This document shows positions 41,530-49,886 of a DNA stretch of 64,000 nt, in pieces. Positions within the stretch are counted from its first letter, which is position 1; the number at the start of each line of letters is the position of its first letter. Under the pieces are notes generated by a model. The model was not told the DNA's origin and ran no database searches. It saw only the letters and a list, made by a program, of their open reading frames with translations. The position numbers and the translations under genes are program-made. Source of the stretch: Bacillus haynesii (GTDB taxonomy: Bacteria > Bacillota > Bacilli > Bacillales > Bacillaceae); NCBI RefSeq assembly GCF_001969855.1, contig NZ_MRBL01000024.1, positions 1 through 64,000 on the forward strand. The letters are read 5' to 3'.

Positions 41530-44316
41530 CTATAACTCTTCAGCAAAGATGGACGCGATAAACATTTTTTCATCTTCGCTGATCGCAAGTCCAAGCTTTT
41601 CTTCGTAAGGCTTTAATGTTTTCTCTGTGAGGTGAAGAACGTTTTCAAGCTGATCATTCATCTCTTCTTCCTCCGGAAAAGCGATCGGGTTCTGTTTGAT
41701 CACCCTTTCAAAAGCAAAAGCGGTATGCATGATGACTTTAATCAGCACCGCGTTGCTGAATGTAATACGCAGTTCGTCTTGAACCGTCTGAAGCCACTCC
41801 AACAGCATGTCTATCATATGATAGGGATTCAAAAAGACAAGATACTTCTTCAGGCTGTCTTCGCAAAGCTCCTTTACCACCACATTTTCAGCGGATAATC
41901 CGCCGCTCATCGGGATATTGCCGTTTGCGATCACTTGCTGAATCACTTTTTCTCCTTCGCCTTCAATCAATACTTCTAAAGGCACGTGCGGGGCATCGAT
42001 TTTAGGGTTCTTCGTGCCAACCGTGGCAAGGATCTCATACTCTTTTTCAATTTCTTTTATACGGCTTGCTAATTTGATCGATGACACCGTCAAAATGCTG
42101 ATTTGTTCATCAGATGTCCTGCTCACGATTGATGTTAAGATCTCTTCGAGCTTCTTCGCCGTTCCGCCGCCTGTCGTGCAAATGGAGACGATCGCCTTCT
42201 TTTTGCCTGAAACCCGCGGTTTATCGGTCCATAAATCGATGAAATCCTTTGTAACCGAATCATAGATGGCGTGCAAATTCAAATTCAAATAATTCACCTT
42301 GCGGACGGCATCGAGCACCATCGATGTCGTGACATTGCTGATCGTTTTTATTTTAACGCCCGTTTGTTGTTCAAGCCTGCTTTCCAGCATGGCAAGCGAT
42401 CCCATGTCGACAAGCATTAAAACGCCTTCTCCTTCATCAACCTGCTTTACTTTTTCCGCCAGACAGCTGACGATTTCCGCAGGTGAAACGGTCAAAGGCA
42501 TATCAACCGCAGCAATCGGGGTGCTTCCCAGCAGTTCAGTGGCTACTTCAACCATAGAGCTCGCCGTGCTGTTTCCATGGGCAGCCACGACAATGCCCGT
42601 TCTTTTGTTTTCTTTCCATGATTTAATCGACTGAATCAGCATCGTCAAGTAGATGACTTCGATTTCCGGAACGGTTACTTTGAAATATGCTTGAATTTTA
42701 TCTTTGAAAATCAGCGCGACTTCATATTCTTTCACATGGGTTTCCCTGATTTCATCTGTTTCCTGCGGATTTAAGACATCAATTTGCTTTCCGCGCTTTA
42801 AAAATGCGGCGATGTGCATGCTCAGGAAATAGATAAATTTACGGTCGAATTTGCAGTCAAGCTCATGTTCGGCGACTTCCTTTAATTCTTTCGTCATCTG
42901 AATCACGTCGTCTTCAACGAATTTGAGTAAGCTGTGGTTTTGAAGCATTTTCTGATTAAAAAAGCTTCTGACGTGCAAATGAATATCCGTTAAAATATAT
43001 TGATTGATTTGCTTTTTTGTTAAACCTTCTTTATTCAGGATTTTCGCCTTTTCTTCTATGACATGATATAAGTTAAATGAGTCATCGATTTTCGTTGTTT
43101 CATCTTCCACAATCGGAGAGATGATTGTTGTAATGTTGACGTATTCAGAAATCATTTTGCTCCGTTCGATATTTTTGCTGCTGGACATCCAATCCTCTTT
43201 GATCTCATCGGGAAGATCCCGGACGGTCAGTTCAACAACCTCGTCTTTGTCAAGGTTATTTAAAAACCCGTGCGCACAGACCAGCTGCACATTTGATTTC
43301 AGCTGTCCGACATTTCCGAATTTTGCAGAATGAATCAGTGCATTATAGACATCGATGTGCACATTTAAGTTTTTTTTGATCCGCTCTGCTTCTTTTCCCA
43401 ATAAAAACGTTGTCAGCTCCACTCTTTCTCCAAGGGACCGTTCATTGAGCGAAGGAATATGTACGGTCATCGGAATTCTCCGTAAAAATGTCTTCAGCAA
43501 TGCAGAACTCGGGTTTTCTGTTGTTGCGCAAATAAACAGGACTTTTGCCGTTCGTTTATGCTCTGTTTCACCAAGCCTGTTGTATGTGCCGCTGTCAATG
43601 AAATAAAACAGCATTTCCTGCCCCTCCGGCGGGAGACGATGAATTTCATCCATAAACAGAATGCCCCCGTCCGCCTGCTCGACTAATCCCGCTTTGTCTT
43701 CACCCGCACCTGTAAAAGACCCTTTTTTATGTCCGAACAATTGAGAGAGCAACAATTGAGGATTGTTATAATAATCTGCACAGTTGAATGTGATGAACGG
43801 GGAATCGGGCTTCAATACGTCAGAATAAACGGCGAACTGGTAGATCAGGTTCGCAAACAGCGATTTCCCCGAACCCGTCGGCCCGAGCAGCAGCATGTGC
43901 AAGCCGTGCGGCGGATAAAAGACAGCTGCTTTTGCCTGAGAAATTGCCTTTTTCAAGCTCCCTTTAGCCCCGATCATAAGCTCAAGGGGATCGGCGGACA
44001 TGTTGTGCGCCGGCTTTTTTTGGCCGTCAGCCAGCCGCTTCAGTTCTTCAACCTCCATCAACTCTGAATTCCATTTGATGTTCAGGATGTTTTCAACGAT
44101 TTCCACGGGGACGTAGCGGACGGGGAACGTTTTAATCTTGATCACCTTTTTGGCCCGTACAAGATTGTTTAATTCAAAGCTGACATTTGAACGCTCCATT
44201 TGCAGCTGCCCGGCGATTTCTTTAGCCGAATTCCCTTGTATCTTTAATAGCTGATTTAAATTCATTTCACGAAAATTATCCAGCAGCTGATGGTAGATTT
44301 TATCTATTCTTTTCAT
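41530..44316 (-). CDS. levR: Sigma-54 activator and PTS-regulated LevR
   Basis: 928 aa from ATG at 44316 (MKRIDKIYHQ...), as in B. subtilis LevR; an in-frame extension of 12 codons lacks support. N-terminal winged helix (about 15-50), AAA+ domain with Walker A GPTGSGKS (about 146), GAGEDKAGLVEQADGG and the GSFTGA sigma-54 contact loop, then PRD1, an EIIA-Man-like domain (VAAHGNSTASSM), an EIIB-Gat-like domain and PRD2. It activates the -12/-24 lev promoter when fructose PTS flux lowers LevE-dependent phosphorylation and HPr phosphorylates it. It lies directly upstream of levD on the same strand but ends in its own terminator. Confidence 0.96.
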   Translation of the reverse strand: MKRIDKIYHQLLDNFREMNLNQLLKIQGNSAKEIAGQLQMERSNVSFELNNLVRAKKVIKIKTFPVRYVPVEIVENILNIKWNSELMEVEELKRLADGQKKPAHNMSADPLELMIGAKGSLKKAISQAKAAVFYPPHGLHMLLLGPTGSGKSLFANLIYQFAVYSDVLKPDSPFITFNCADYYNNPQLLLSQLFGHKKGSFTGAGEDKAGLVEQADGGILFMDEIHRLPPEGQEMLFYFIDSGTYNRLGETEHKRTAKVLFICATTENPSSALLKTFLRRIPMTVHIPSLNERSLGERVELTTFLLGKEAERIKKNLNVHIDVYNALIHSAKFGNVGQLKSNVQLVCAHGFLNNLDKDEVVELTVRDLPDEIKEDWMSSSKNIERSKMISEYVNITTIISPIVEDETTKIDDSFNLYHVIEEKAKILNKEGLTKKQINQYILTDIHLHVRSFFNQKMLQNHSLLKFVEDDVIQMTKELKEVAEHELDCKFDRKFIYFLSMHIAAFLKRGKQIDVLNPQETDEIRETHVKEYEVALIFKDKIQAYFKVTVPEIEVIYLTMLIQSIKSWKENKRTGIVVAAHGNSTASSMVEVATELLGSTPIAAVDMPLTVSPAEIVSCLAEKVKQVDEGEGVLMLVDMGSLAMLESRLEQQTGVKIKTISNVTTSMVLDAVRKVNYLNLNLHAIYDSVTKDFIDLWTDKPRVSGKKKAIVSICTTGGGTAKKLEEILTSIVSRTSDEQISILTVSSIKLASRIKEIEKEYEILATVGTKNPKIDAPHVPLEVLIEGEGEKVIQQVIANGNIPMSGGLSAENVVVKELCEDSLKKYLVFLNPYHMIDMLLEWLQTVQDELRITFSNAVLIKVIMHTAFAFERVIKQNPIAFPEEEEMNDQLENVLHLTEKTLKPYEEKLGLAISEDEKMFIASIFAEEL

Positions 44317-44671
44317 ATGTATCATCCTTTGTTCTCGATTGATCAGCAACAAGGCGGAGACTTTCTTGAAGATTCAGAACTTTAAAGCCGAATCGCGGGG
44401 TAAAAGAAGATCTTTTACAGATTGACAAACCTGCCTATCCTACTTTTATATCGATTAGAGAGAACTCTCAAGACACAGTTTGGTGTTTTTGCTTTATCGG
44501 AAACACCCCTCCCAAAGTAGCAGCTTGTCAATAGTGTATCATCATTGAGAAAAATATTGGTGAAAACATCCTGTAATTTTCTCTAAATGTAAATCTTTTG
44601 TGAAGAGCACTGATGGTTCAGGGTCACTTCGATAATATATTGGCCGAGCGGCCGGCGGCCTAAGTCATGAC
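44317..44671. other. Upstream region of levR
   Basis: About 355 bp without a gene. A possible minus-strand promoter for levR is TTGAGA (44466-44471) with TATAAA (44445-44450; short 15-bp spacer). GTAAAAGA-AGA-TCTTTTAC (44400-44418) forms a small hairpin in the leader. Nothing else was recognised. Confidence 0.4.
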
Positions 44672-44706
44672 AAAAAAAGCCGTTGACGGTTCAACGGCCT
44701 TTTTTC
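44672..44706. terminator. Terminator at the end of the 44.7-kb secreted protein gene
   Basis: GCCGTTGA (44679-44686) / TCAACGGC (44691-44698) with A and T runs on both sides; bidirectional. Confidence 0.85.
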
Positions 44707-44707
44707 T

Positions 44708-45172
44708 TTACGATTCATCTCCCTTGAAAATGAACGATTCCTTTAAAGGTCTGCCTTCACTTCCTTTTTCCGTCCAAATTATGTCCACTTCCAATTCGGT
44801 CGCATTCTCTGCCAAAAGCAGATTTCGGTGTTTGACAGGGCTTCCGTGATTTAAGCTTTTGGCTAAAGAAACGGCATTTTCGTGAGGAATGTTCCAAAGC
44901 GAAAATTTCGTTGAAGAATTGGGCTCATCCCGATAGAGAAAAATTTCCGCCGAAGCTACATCGTGTCCAATGTTTTTGATTTCGACAGCATAAGTATGAA
45001 GCGCTCCTTTTTCCGGCTTCGCCATTCCGTTTCCGGCTTCGGCTTTACCGATTTGAACTTCCCATTGTTTTGAAGCTTGTTTAACCGGCAGTTCTTCAAA
45101 CGTCAGCGCTTTCGTTTCAAATGACGGAACAATCAAGCCGAACAGGCACAATGCACATACGAAAAACCGCAT
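44708..45172 (-). CDS. Secreted or membrane-anchored protein of unknown function
   Basis: 154 aa from ATG at 45172 (GGAG 8 bp upstream; a GTG three codons earlier lies too near it). Hydrophobic N-terminus RFFVCALCLFGLIVP, a likely signal peptide or anchor. The rest is soluble with an immunoglobulin-like, beta-rich feel (YAVEIKNIGHDVASAEIFLYRD, LELDIIWTEKG-type strand ELEVDIIWTEKG). I do not recognise the family. It is divergent from yrhK and ends in a strong terminator. Confidence 0.7.
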   Translation of the reverse strand: MRFFVCALCLFGLIVPSFETKALTFEELPVKQASKQWEVQIGKAEAGNGMAKPEKGALHTYAVEIKNIGHDVASAEIFLYRDEPNSSTKFSLWNIPHENAVSLAKSLNHGSPVKHRNLLLAENATELEVDIIWTEKGSEGRPLKESFIFKGDES

Positions 45173-45293
45173 ATCTATCACTCCAGGATGGTTTATTTCC
45201 CCATATGTTTTCCTTATTCATAAATCCTATGTATACGGCGTTTCACTTCGGCTTTCGGCAGGGTATAAATAAAAGGACTGGAGGGATCAAGCA

Positions 45294-45555
45294 ATGCCGC
45301 AAAACAATAACAATCGATATGAACTCTTTTTCAAAAAAAAGATACAAAGTTCTTCATACATTAAACGATTTTCTCATCGGTCTTTTATTCCTTGTCGGGA
45401 GCTTCTGCTTTTTCTCCGAGGAACTGAAGCAGGCGGGAATATGGATGTTTGTGATCGGCAGCTTTCTGCTGTTAATCAGACCGACGATCCGTTTGGTTCA
45501 TGATTTTCACTACAGAAAGTTTGTTGAGAGCCGGCGTTCCAAATGCCGTGAGTAA
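45294..45555 (+). pseudogene. yrhK: YrhK-like small membrane protein, frameshift in A8 run
   Basis: ATG at 45294 with GGAGGG reads MPQNNNNRYELFFKKK and then leaves frame. Dropping one A from the A8 run (45333-45340) joins it to KRYKVLHTLNDFLIGLLFLV and on to VHDFHYRKFVESRRSKCRE, giving an 86-residue protein with two spans and the YrhK-type RPTIRLVHDFHYRK end. An in-frame ATG at 45319 exists but has no ribosome site. The frame may be restored by slippage at A8, or the extra A may be an assembly error or a real mutation. GGGTAT at 45261 with GTTTCA 15 bp upstream is weakly SigB-like. Confidence 0.7.
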
Positions 45556-45605
45556 AATCACACAGCAGTGAGAGATGTTAAGAGACCCGCTAAGAAGTAC
45601 ATATA

Positions 45606-45634
45606 AAAAAGGCCGAATCATATCGGCCTTTCCT
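45606..45634 (-). terminator. Terminator of cat
   Basis: AAAGGCCGA (45608-45616) / TCGGCCTTT (45623-45631) followed on the minus strand by a T run; just past the cat stop. Confidence 0.8.
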
Positions 45635-45637
45635 CTA

Positions 45638-46288
45638 TCACACAAGCCACTCCTCACAATCGGCGGCAAGCCGTTCCAACTCGTTCATAAAAGCGCCGGC
45701 ATGATAGCCGTCACACACTGCATGGTGGACTTGCAAGGAAACGGGCAAAAATGTTTCTCCGCCTTCTGAAAAGTATTTCCCGTTTGTGATCATCGGCAGC
45801 AAGTGTTCGCTGTTATCAAGGTTTAAATTGAAGTTTGAAAAGCGCACCCATGGAATAGAAGAAACTGAAAACGTATTGGGCGGGATGTCCGGCTTAGCCC
45901 ACAAGCCCCTTTTGTCTCCAAAGCGCTCGGCGTCCAGAAGATATTGACGATAAAACCGAGAGAAATCGTCTGAGTATTCTGTCCAGAGGGCGGAAAACGT
46001 TTGGTCGTCCTGATGAAAAATCGTATAGCACGGATGCATTTGTTCCCAATAACCCAGCTGTCCTTTGTCATCAAACGTTGTTCTAAACTCAGGGCGCGAA
46101 TGAATGACCCTTGATACGATATAAATAAAAGCCGGATACAGCTTGAGCTTCTTTTTCTTGAGCACGGCGAGCAAATTTGTCACATTGACGTTTGCCGTTA
46201 TGCTGAAAGAACATTTCGCTTCCTTCATGTAATGGTCAAAATAAGATTTTCTATACCATGTGTCAAGCTCGATTGTTTGAAAATTCAT
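45638..46288 (-). CDS. cat: Chloramphenicol O-acetyltransferase, type A
   Basis: 216 aa trimeric CAT. It acetylates chloramphenicol with acetyl-CoA. Catalytic HHAVCDGYH (188-196) is intact, as are TWYRKSYFDHYM near the N-terminus and FSVSSIPWVRFSNFNLNL. It is the chromosomal B. licheniformis-type enzyme, related to Cat-86. Expression should be inducible by translation attenuation: the ribosome site is locked in an 11-bp hairpin preceded by a 12-codon leader ORF. SigA promoter at 46379-46407. It is divergent from the ada operon. Confidence 0.95.
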   Translation of the reverse strand: MNFQTIELDTWYRKSYFDHYMKEAKCSFSITANVNVTNLLAVLKKKKLKLYPAFIYIVSRVIHSRPEFRTTFDDKGQLGYWEQMHPCYTIFHQDDQTFSALWTEYSDDFSRFYRQYLLDAERFGDKRGLWAKPDIPPNTFSVSSIPWVRFSNFNLNLDNSEHLLPMITNGKYFSEGGETFLPVSLQVHHAVCDGYHAGAFMNELERLAADCEEWLV

Positions 46289-46294
46289 GTTTTA

Positions 46295-46326
46295 CCTCCT
46301 AAAATATAGATTTTTATTTTAGGAGG
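46295..46326 (-). promoter_or_regulatory. SD-sequestering hairpin of cat
   Basis: CCTCCTAAAAT (46295-46305 read on +) pairs perfectly with ATTTTAGGAGG (46316-46326), loop 10 nt. On the mRNA the AGGAGG of cat is inside the 3' arm. A ribosome stalled on the leader ORF would open it. Confidence 0.88.
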
Positions 46327-46357
46327 CCTGCTTCACTGATTCCGGCAATATTCTCAC
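46319..46357 (-). CDS. cat leader peptide MRILPESVKQAS
   Basis: GTG-started 12-codon ORF after AGGATGGG, ending in a TAA inside the 5' arm of the SD-sequestering hairpin, as in other cat attenuators. A shorter TTG start (MPESVKQAS, nine residues, closer to classical cat leaders) with GGGGTGAG is an alternative. Confidence 0.7.
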   Translation of the reverse strand: MRILPESVKQAS

Positions 46358-46378
46358 CCCATCCTGTGTTGTAAATGA

Positions 46379-46407
46379 ATTGTAGCGCGTTTCGGAGGCC
46401 CAGGCAA
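46379..46407 (-). promoter_or_regulatory. SigA promoter of cat
   Basis: TTGCCT (46402-46407), 17-bp spacer, TACAAT (46379-46384) on the minus strand, about 20 bp before the leader ORF. Confidence 0.75.
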
Positions 46408-46504
46408 CAGTCTCTCTTCTTCTTTGTCTTCTTGCTGTGCCATTCTCCGCCTCTCCACCTCCGGCTGTCATATAGGTTATACTGACATAGATCGGGGTGA
46501 AGAT

Positions 46505-47065
46505 ATGAACAGCAAATCACGATTGACGCCTGAAAGGTGGCGGGCGATTACGGAAAACGATTCCGCCTATGACGGAGTTTTTTATTACGCGGTCAAAACG
46601 ACCGGCATATTTTGCCGCCCTTCCTGCAAATCGAGAGTTCCGCAAATCGAAAATGTGCAGATCTTTTTCAATGCAAAAGATGCTTTATCAGAAGGGTACC
46701 GCCCCTGCAAACGCTGCAATCCGGCCGGGGCGCTGCTGCCGGATGAAGAGCTGGCACAGCGTGTGGTGGAAATCATCGAGGAATCTTATCGCGATCCGCT
46801 GTCTCTGCAAACTTTGGCTGACAGGTGCCATATCAGCCCTTTTCACCTGCAGCGGACATTTAAACGAGTCAAAGGCGTCTCGCCGGCAGAATATATCCTG
46901 CAGAAAAGGATTGAGAAGGCATTCGATTTGCTTTCCCATTCAGAACGAACGATCGCAGAAATCGCCTCAATGGTAGGCATTGCAAATGCGGATTATTTTG
47001 CCGCTTTGTTTAAAAAGAAAACAGGGCAATCACCGACGTCATACCGGCAAATGAAACGGAGGTAA
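46505..47065 (+). CDS. adaA: AdaA, methylphosphotriester-DNA methyltransferase and AraC-type activator
   Basis: 186 aa from ATG at 46505 (GGGGTGAAG). Zinc cysteines C37, C41, C68, C71 (FCRPSC, CKRC) match E. coli Ada positions; C37 is the methyl acceptor. C-terminal AraC helix-turn-helices LSLQTLADRCHISPFHLQRTF and RTIAEIASMVGIANADYFAAL (each one motif). Self-methylation turns it into the activator of its own operon with adaB. The promoter region holds TATACT at 46475-46480, about 25 bp before the start. Confidence 0.93.
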   Translation: MNSKSRLTPERWRAITENDSAYDGVFYYAVKTTGIFCRPSCKSRVPQIENVQIFFNAKDALSEGYRPCKRCNPAGALLPDEELAQRVVEIIEESYRDPLSLQTLADRCHISPFHLQRTFKRVKGVSPAEYILQKRIEKAFDLLSHSERTIAEIASMVGIANADYFAALFKKKTGQSPTSYRQMKRR

Positions 47066-47069
47066 ACAT

Positions 47070-47597
47070 ATGGACGATCAAATCGTATACTGGCGCACAC
47101 TTACTTGCCGCGGTTGGCAGATGCACATTGCAGCGACTGCCCGCGGGCTCTGTTTTACAGGGGGATGGAATCAAGGCTTCGAAGAGCTGGCCGATTGGGC
47201 TGAAAAAAGATACACACAGCCAGTTTTCATTCGGGATGACAAAGGATTGGCAGAATACGCCGAGCAGCTGCAGGCGTATTTGAACGGCAAGCGGACTCAT
47301 TTCAGCTTTCCTGTCGACCTTGCAGGCACGCCTTTTCAGCTGGCCGTGTGGGAGGCGCTCTCCGAAATCCCTTACGGCAGCACTTGCTCCTATTCCGATA
47401 TCGCCGAGCATATTCAAAAGCGGGACGCTGTGCGGGCCGTAGGCGCGGCGATCGGCGCAAATCCGCTGTTAATGGTGGTGCCGTGCCATCGGGTTATCGG
47501 CAAAAACGGGCAGCTCACGGGATTCCGGGGCGGATTGGATATGAAAAGAGAACTGCTGATGATGGAGGCCGGCGGTGTAACCGCGCAATTCAATTAA
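47070..47597 (+). CDS. adaB: O6-methylguanine-DNA methyltransferase AdaB
   Basis: 175 aa. Suicide repair of O6-methylguanine; the acceptor Cys 139 lies in VVPCHRVIGKNGQLTGF. The DNA-binding arginine finger region is AVRAVGAAIGANP. It starts 4 bp after adaA stops, so is co-induced in the adaptive response. The downstream hairpin serves as terminator. Confidence 0.95.
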   Translation: MDDQIVYWRTLTCRGWQMHIAATARGLCFTGGWNQGFEELADWAEKRYTQPVFIRDDKGLAEYAEQLQAYLNGKRTHFSFPVDLAGTPFQLAVWEALSEIPYGSTCSYSDIAEHIQKRDAVRAVGAAIGANPLLMVVPCHRVIGKNGQLTGFRGGLDMKRELLMMEAGGVTAQFN

Positions 47598-47598
47598 A

Positions 47599-47630
47599 GC
47601 CCCGTTCGAAATTCGAACGGGGCCGTTTTG
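47599..47630. terminator. Convergent terminator adaB / ytbE
   Basis: 12-bp GC-rich stem GCCCCGTTCGAA (47599-47610) / TTCGAACGGGGC (47612-47623) then CGTTTTG; works for adaB and probably also for ytbE. Confidence 0.8.
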
Positions 47631-48479
47631 TTAAAAGTCAAAGTTATCAGGATCAGGGCCGACACGGGTGTTTTCATTCAGTCCGTCAATTTGCTTCATT
47701 TCCTCGATGGTCAGTTCAAAATCAAATATGTCCGCATTTTGGGCAATCCGCTCCGCTTTTGTCGACTTTGGAATCGTGATGACTTCGTTTTGCAAATCCC
47801 AGCGCAAAATGACTTGGGCGGGTGTCTTACCGTGCTTGTCCGCGATATCTTTCAGCAGCGGATGGCTGAGCAATTGGCCTTGCATCAGCGGTGACCATGC
47901 TTGAAGCTGGATGCCGTGTGAACGGCAAAACGCTTGCAGCTCTTTCTGCGTCAGCCGCGGATGATACTCAACCTGGTTGATCACCGGTTTGACGGCGGCG
48001 TCTTTCAGCAAGTCTTCCAGATGGTGAATCTGAAAATTGCTGACACCGATTGCTTTGACGCGCCCTTGTTCATAAAGAGTTTCAAGCGCTTTCCACGCCG
48101 CTTTGTAGCGTCCTTCAACAGGCCAGTGGATCAGGTATAAATCAAGGTAATCAAGTCCGAGCTTTTCGAGACTCGCTTCATAGGCTGCAATCGTTTCGTC
48201 ATAGCCTAAATCGTCATTCCAGACCTTTGATGTGACAAACAAGTCTTCTCTTGAAATGCCGGCTTCTTTCAACCCTTCGCGAATTCCTTGTCCAACCCCC
48301 TCTTCATTTCCGTAGATAGCTGCCGTATCGATACTGCGGTAGCCGTGTTTGATTGCCGTTTTTACAGCTTGCACCAGTTCTGGTCCTTCTTCTACTTTAA
48401 ATACGCCAAGTCCAAACCAGGGCATGGCCGTCCCGTTATTCAATATGATTCGATCTTGCAGATGTTTTGCCGTCTTCAT
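47631..48479 (-). CDS. ytbE: Aldo/keto reductase YtbE
   Basis: 282 aa, NADPH-dependent (beta/alpha)8 reductase. Tetrad: Asp and Tyr in SIDTAAIYGNEEGVG, Lys in VTSKVWN, His in LIHWPVEG. The C-terminal RVGPDPDNFDF matches B. subtilis YtbE. It reduces small aldehydes and ketones. AAGGAGG precedes the ATG. It follows ytbD by 30 bp, so ytbDE form one unit whose regulator ytcD lies divergently upstream. Confidence 0.92.
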   Translation of the reverse strand: MKTAKHLQDRIILNNGTAMPWFGLGVFKVEEGPELVQAVKTAIKHGYRSIDTAAIYGNEEGVGQGIREGLKEAGISREDLFVTSKVWNDDLGYDETIAAYEASLEKLGLDYLDLYLIHWPVEGRYKAAWKALETLYEQGRVKAIGVSNFQIHHLEDLLKDAAVKPVINQVEYHPRLTQKELQAFCRSHGIQLQAWSPLMQGQLLSHPLLKDIADKHGKTPAQVILRWDLQNEVITIPKSTKAERIAQNADIFDFELTIEEMKQIDGLNENTRVGPDPDNFDF

Positions 48480-48509
48480 CTAATTGGCCTCCTTCTATTT
48501 TTGTATGCG

Positions 48510-49730
48510 TCATGCGCAGTTTTTCTTTAAAGCTTGATTTTGTTTTTGGTCATTTCGTTCCAGCGCCCTGCTCCAGCCCGTCAGTACGACAGCGCCGAGG
48601 ACCATCAAAGCTCCGGCCCATGGAGTATGAATCAAACCGATCGATTGTGTGATGGCGCCTCCTGTATAAGAGCCGATCGCGATCCCGGCGTTAAATGCGG
48701 CGATATTGACAGCTGATGCGACATCAACCGCCCCCGGAACAAACCGTTCAGCCAGAACCACCACATAGGACTGAAGCCCGGGGACATTGATGAATGCTAA
48801 AAATCCCATCAGCATGATGACGATAAAGCCCGCTGCCTGGTAAGGAGCAGCCGCCGTTAAGATAAGGAGCACAGCCGCCTGGGCGATGAACATATAGAAT
48901 AATGCAGTAAGCGGTTTTTGGTTGGCCGCTTTACCCCCGATGATATTTCCGAGCGCGACGGCAATGCCGTAAGCAAGCAAAATGACGGCAACAGCTTCCT
49001 GTTTAAAACCCGTCACATGCTGAAGCAGCGGGGATAAATACGTAAAGACAACAAATGTCCCTCCATAACCAAGCGCCGTAATGATGAATAAAAGCAGCAG
49101 ACGGCCATTGGTCACAAGTTTCAACTGGCTCTTGAAAGACGTTCGGACGCCTTTCGGCAAATCGCCCGGAACAAGTAAGCTGTTGGCGATAAACGCCAGT
49201 GCGCCGACAGCGACGATCGCCGCAAAAGCAATCCGCCAGCCGAACTGCTGACCGAGGAACGTGCCGATGGGAACTCCGGTAATCATCGCAATCGTCAGCC
49301 CGGTAAACATGATCGATATCGCTCCGGCTCTTTTATCCGCCGGGACCAGGCTTGCCGCAATCGTTGAACCGATTGACATAAATACGCCATGAGAAAACGC
49401 GGAAATCACGCGGGCGGTTAATAAAACACCGATGCTTCCGGCACATGCCGCAAGCCCGTTGCCAATCATAAAAATGAGCATAATCACAAGCAACAGCGCT
49501 TTTCTCGGCATACTGGATGTGACAGACGTCAAAACAGGTGCGCCGACTGTCACGCCCAAAGCGTATAACGATACGGTCAGCCCTGCCGTCGTCACCGAAA
49601 TATTCATGTCTTCAGCAATTAAAGGCAGAAGCCCGACGCTGATGAATTCGGTTGTCCCGATGGCAAATGCGCTGGCCGCCAAGGCTAAAAGCGCTAATAT
49701 GCTGCGTTTTTTATCATGAACAGAAGTCAT
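48510..49730 (-). CDS. ytbD: MFS efflux transporter YtbD
   Basis: 406 aa from ATG at 49730 (AAAGGAGG upstream); the open frame extends far upstream through the ytcD antisense and that part is not coding. Twelve spans, AraJ/YdhP-like DHA1 family: ALAASAFAIGTTEFISVGLLP and a motif A region (TSSMPRKALLL, degenerate). A drug or sugar-type exporter of unknown substrate. It sits with an aldo/keto reductase and a DUF24 regulator, which suggests a response to reactive electrophiles. Confidence 0.9.
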   Translation of the reverse strand: MTSVHDKKRSILALLALAASAFAIGTTEFISVGLLPLIAEDMNISVTTAGLTVSLYALGVTVGAPVLTSVTSSMPRKALLLVIMLIFMIGNGLAACAGSIGVLLTARVISAFSHGVFMSIGSTIAASLVPADKRAGAISIMFTGLTIAMITGVPIGTFLGQQFGWRIAFAAIVAVGALAFIANSLLVPGDLPKGVRTSFKSQLKLVTNGRLLLLFIITALGYGGTFVVFTYLSPLLQHVTGFKQEAVAVILLAYGIAVALGNIIGGKAANQKPLTALFYMFIAQAAVLLILTAAAPYQAAGFIVIMLMGFLAFINVPGLQSYVVVLAERFVPGAVDVASAVNIAAFNAGIAIGSYTGGAITQSIGLIHTPWAGALMVLGAVVLTGWSRALERNDQKQNQALKKNCA

Positions 49731-49796
49731 TCTTTTCCTCCTTTCGTTTTTAACGTATAGCAAATGACTGCCGGCAAATGATATTATGGTACATAT

Positions 49797-49870
49797 CATC
49801 TGTAAAAAAAAGTACGCACTTTTAAGTGTGATAGGAACCAAAAAGTAGGATAGGTACTTTTCGGTACCTA
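49797..49870. promoter_or_regulatory. ytcD-ytbD control region
   Basis: Contains GTACGCACTTTTAAGTGTG (49812-49830), ATAGGAACC, AAAAAGTAGGATAGG and GGTACTTTTCGGTACC (palindromic GGTAC...GTACC). Repeated AGTA/TACT pieces suit a DUF24 regulator. The element is shared with 35590-35640 and, in its first 11 bases, with hxlA. Confidence 0.6.
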
Positions 49871-49886
49871 TGGTTTGGAGGAGAAC

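Noticed and set aside
44423-44451. Plus-strand TTGACA with AT-rich -10 in the levR upstream region
   Set aside because: The -10 is poor and no gene or RNA follows on that strand before a convergent gene end.
45240-45266. SigB-type promoter for yrhK (GTTTCA / GGGTAT)
   Set aside because: The spacer is 15 bp and the -35 imperfect; mentioned only as weak in the yrhK entry.
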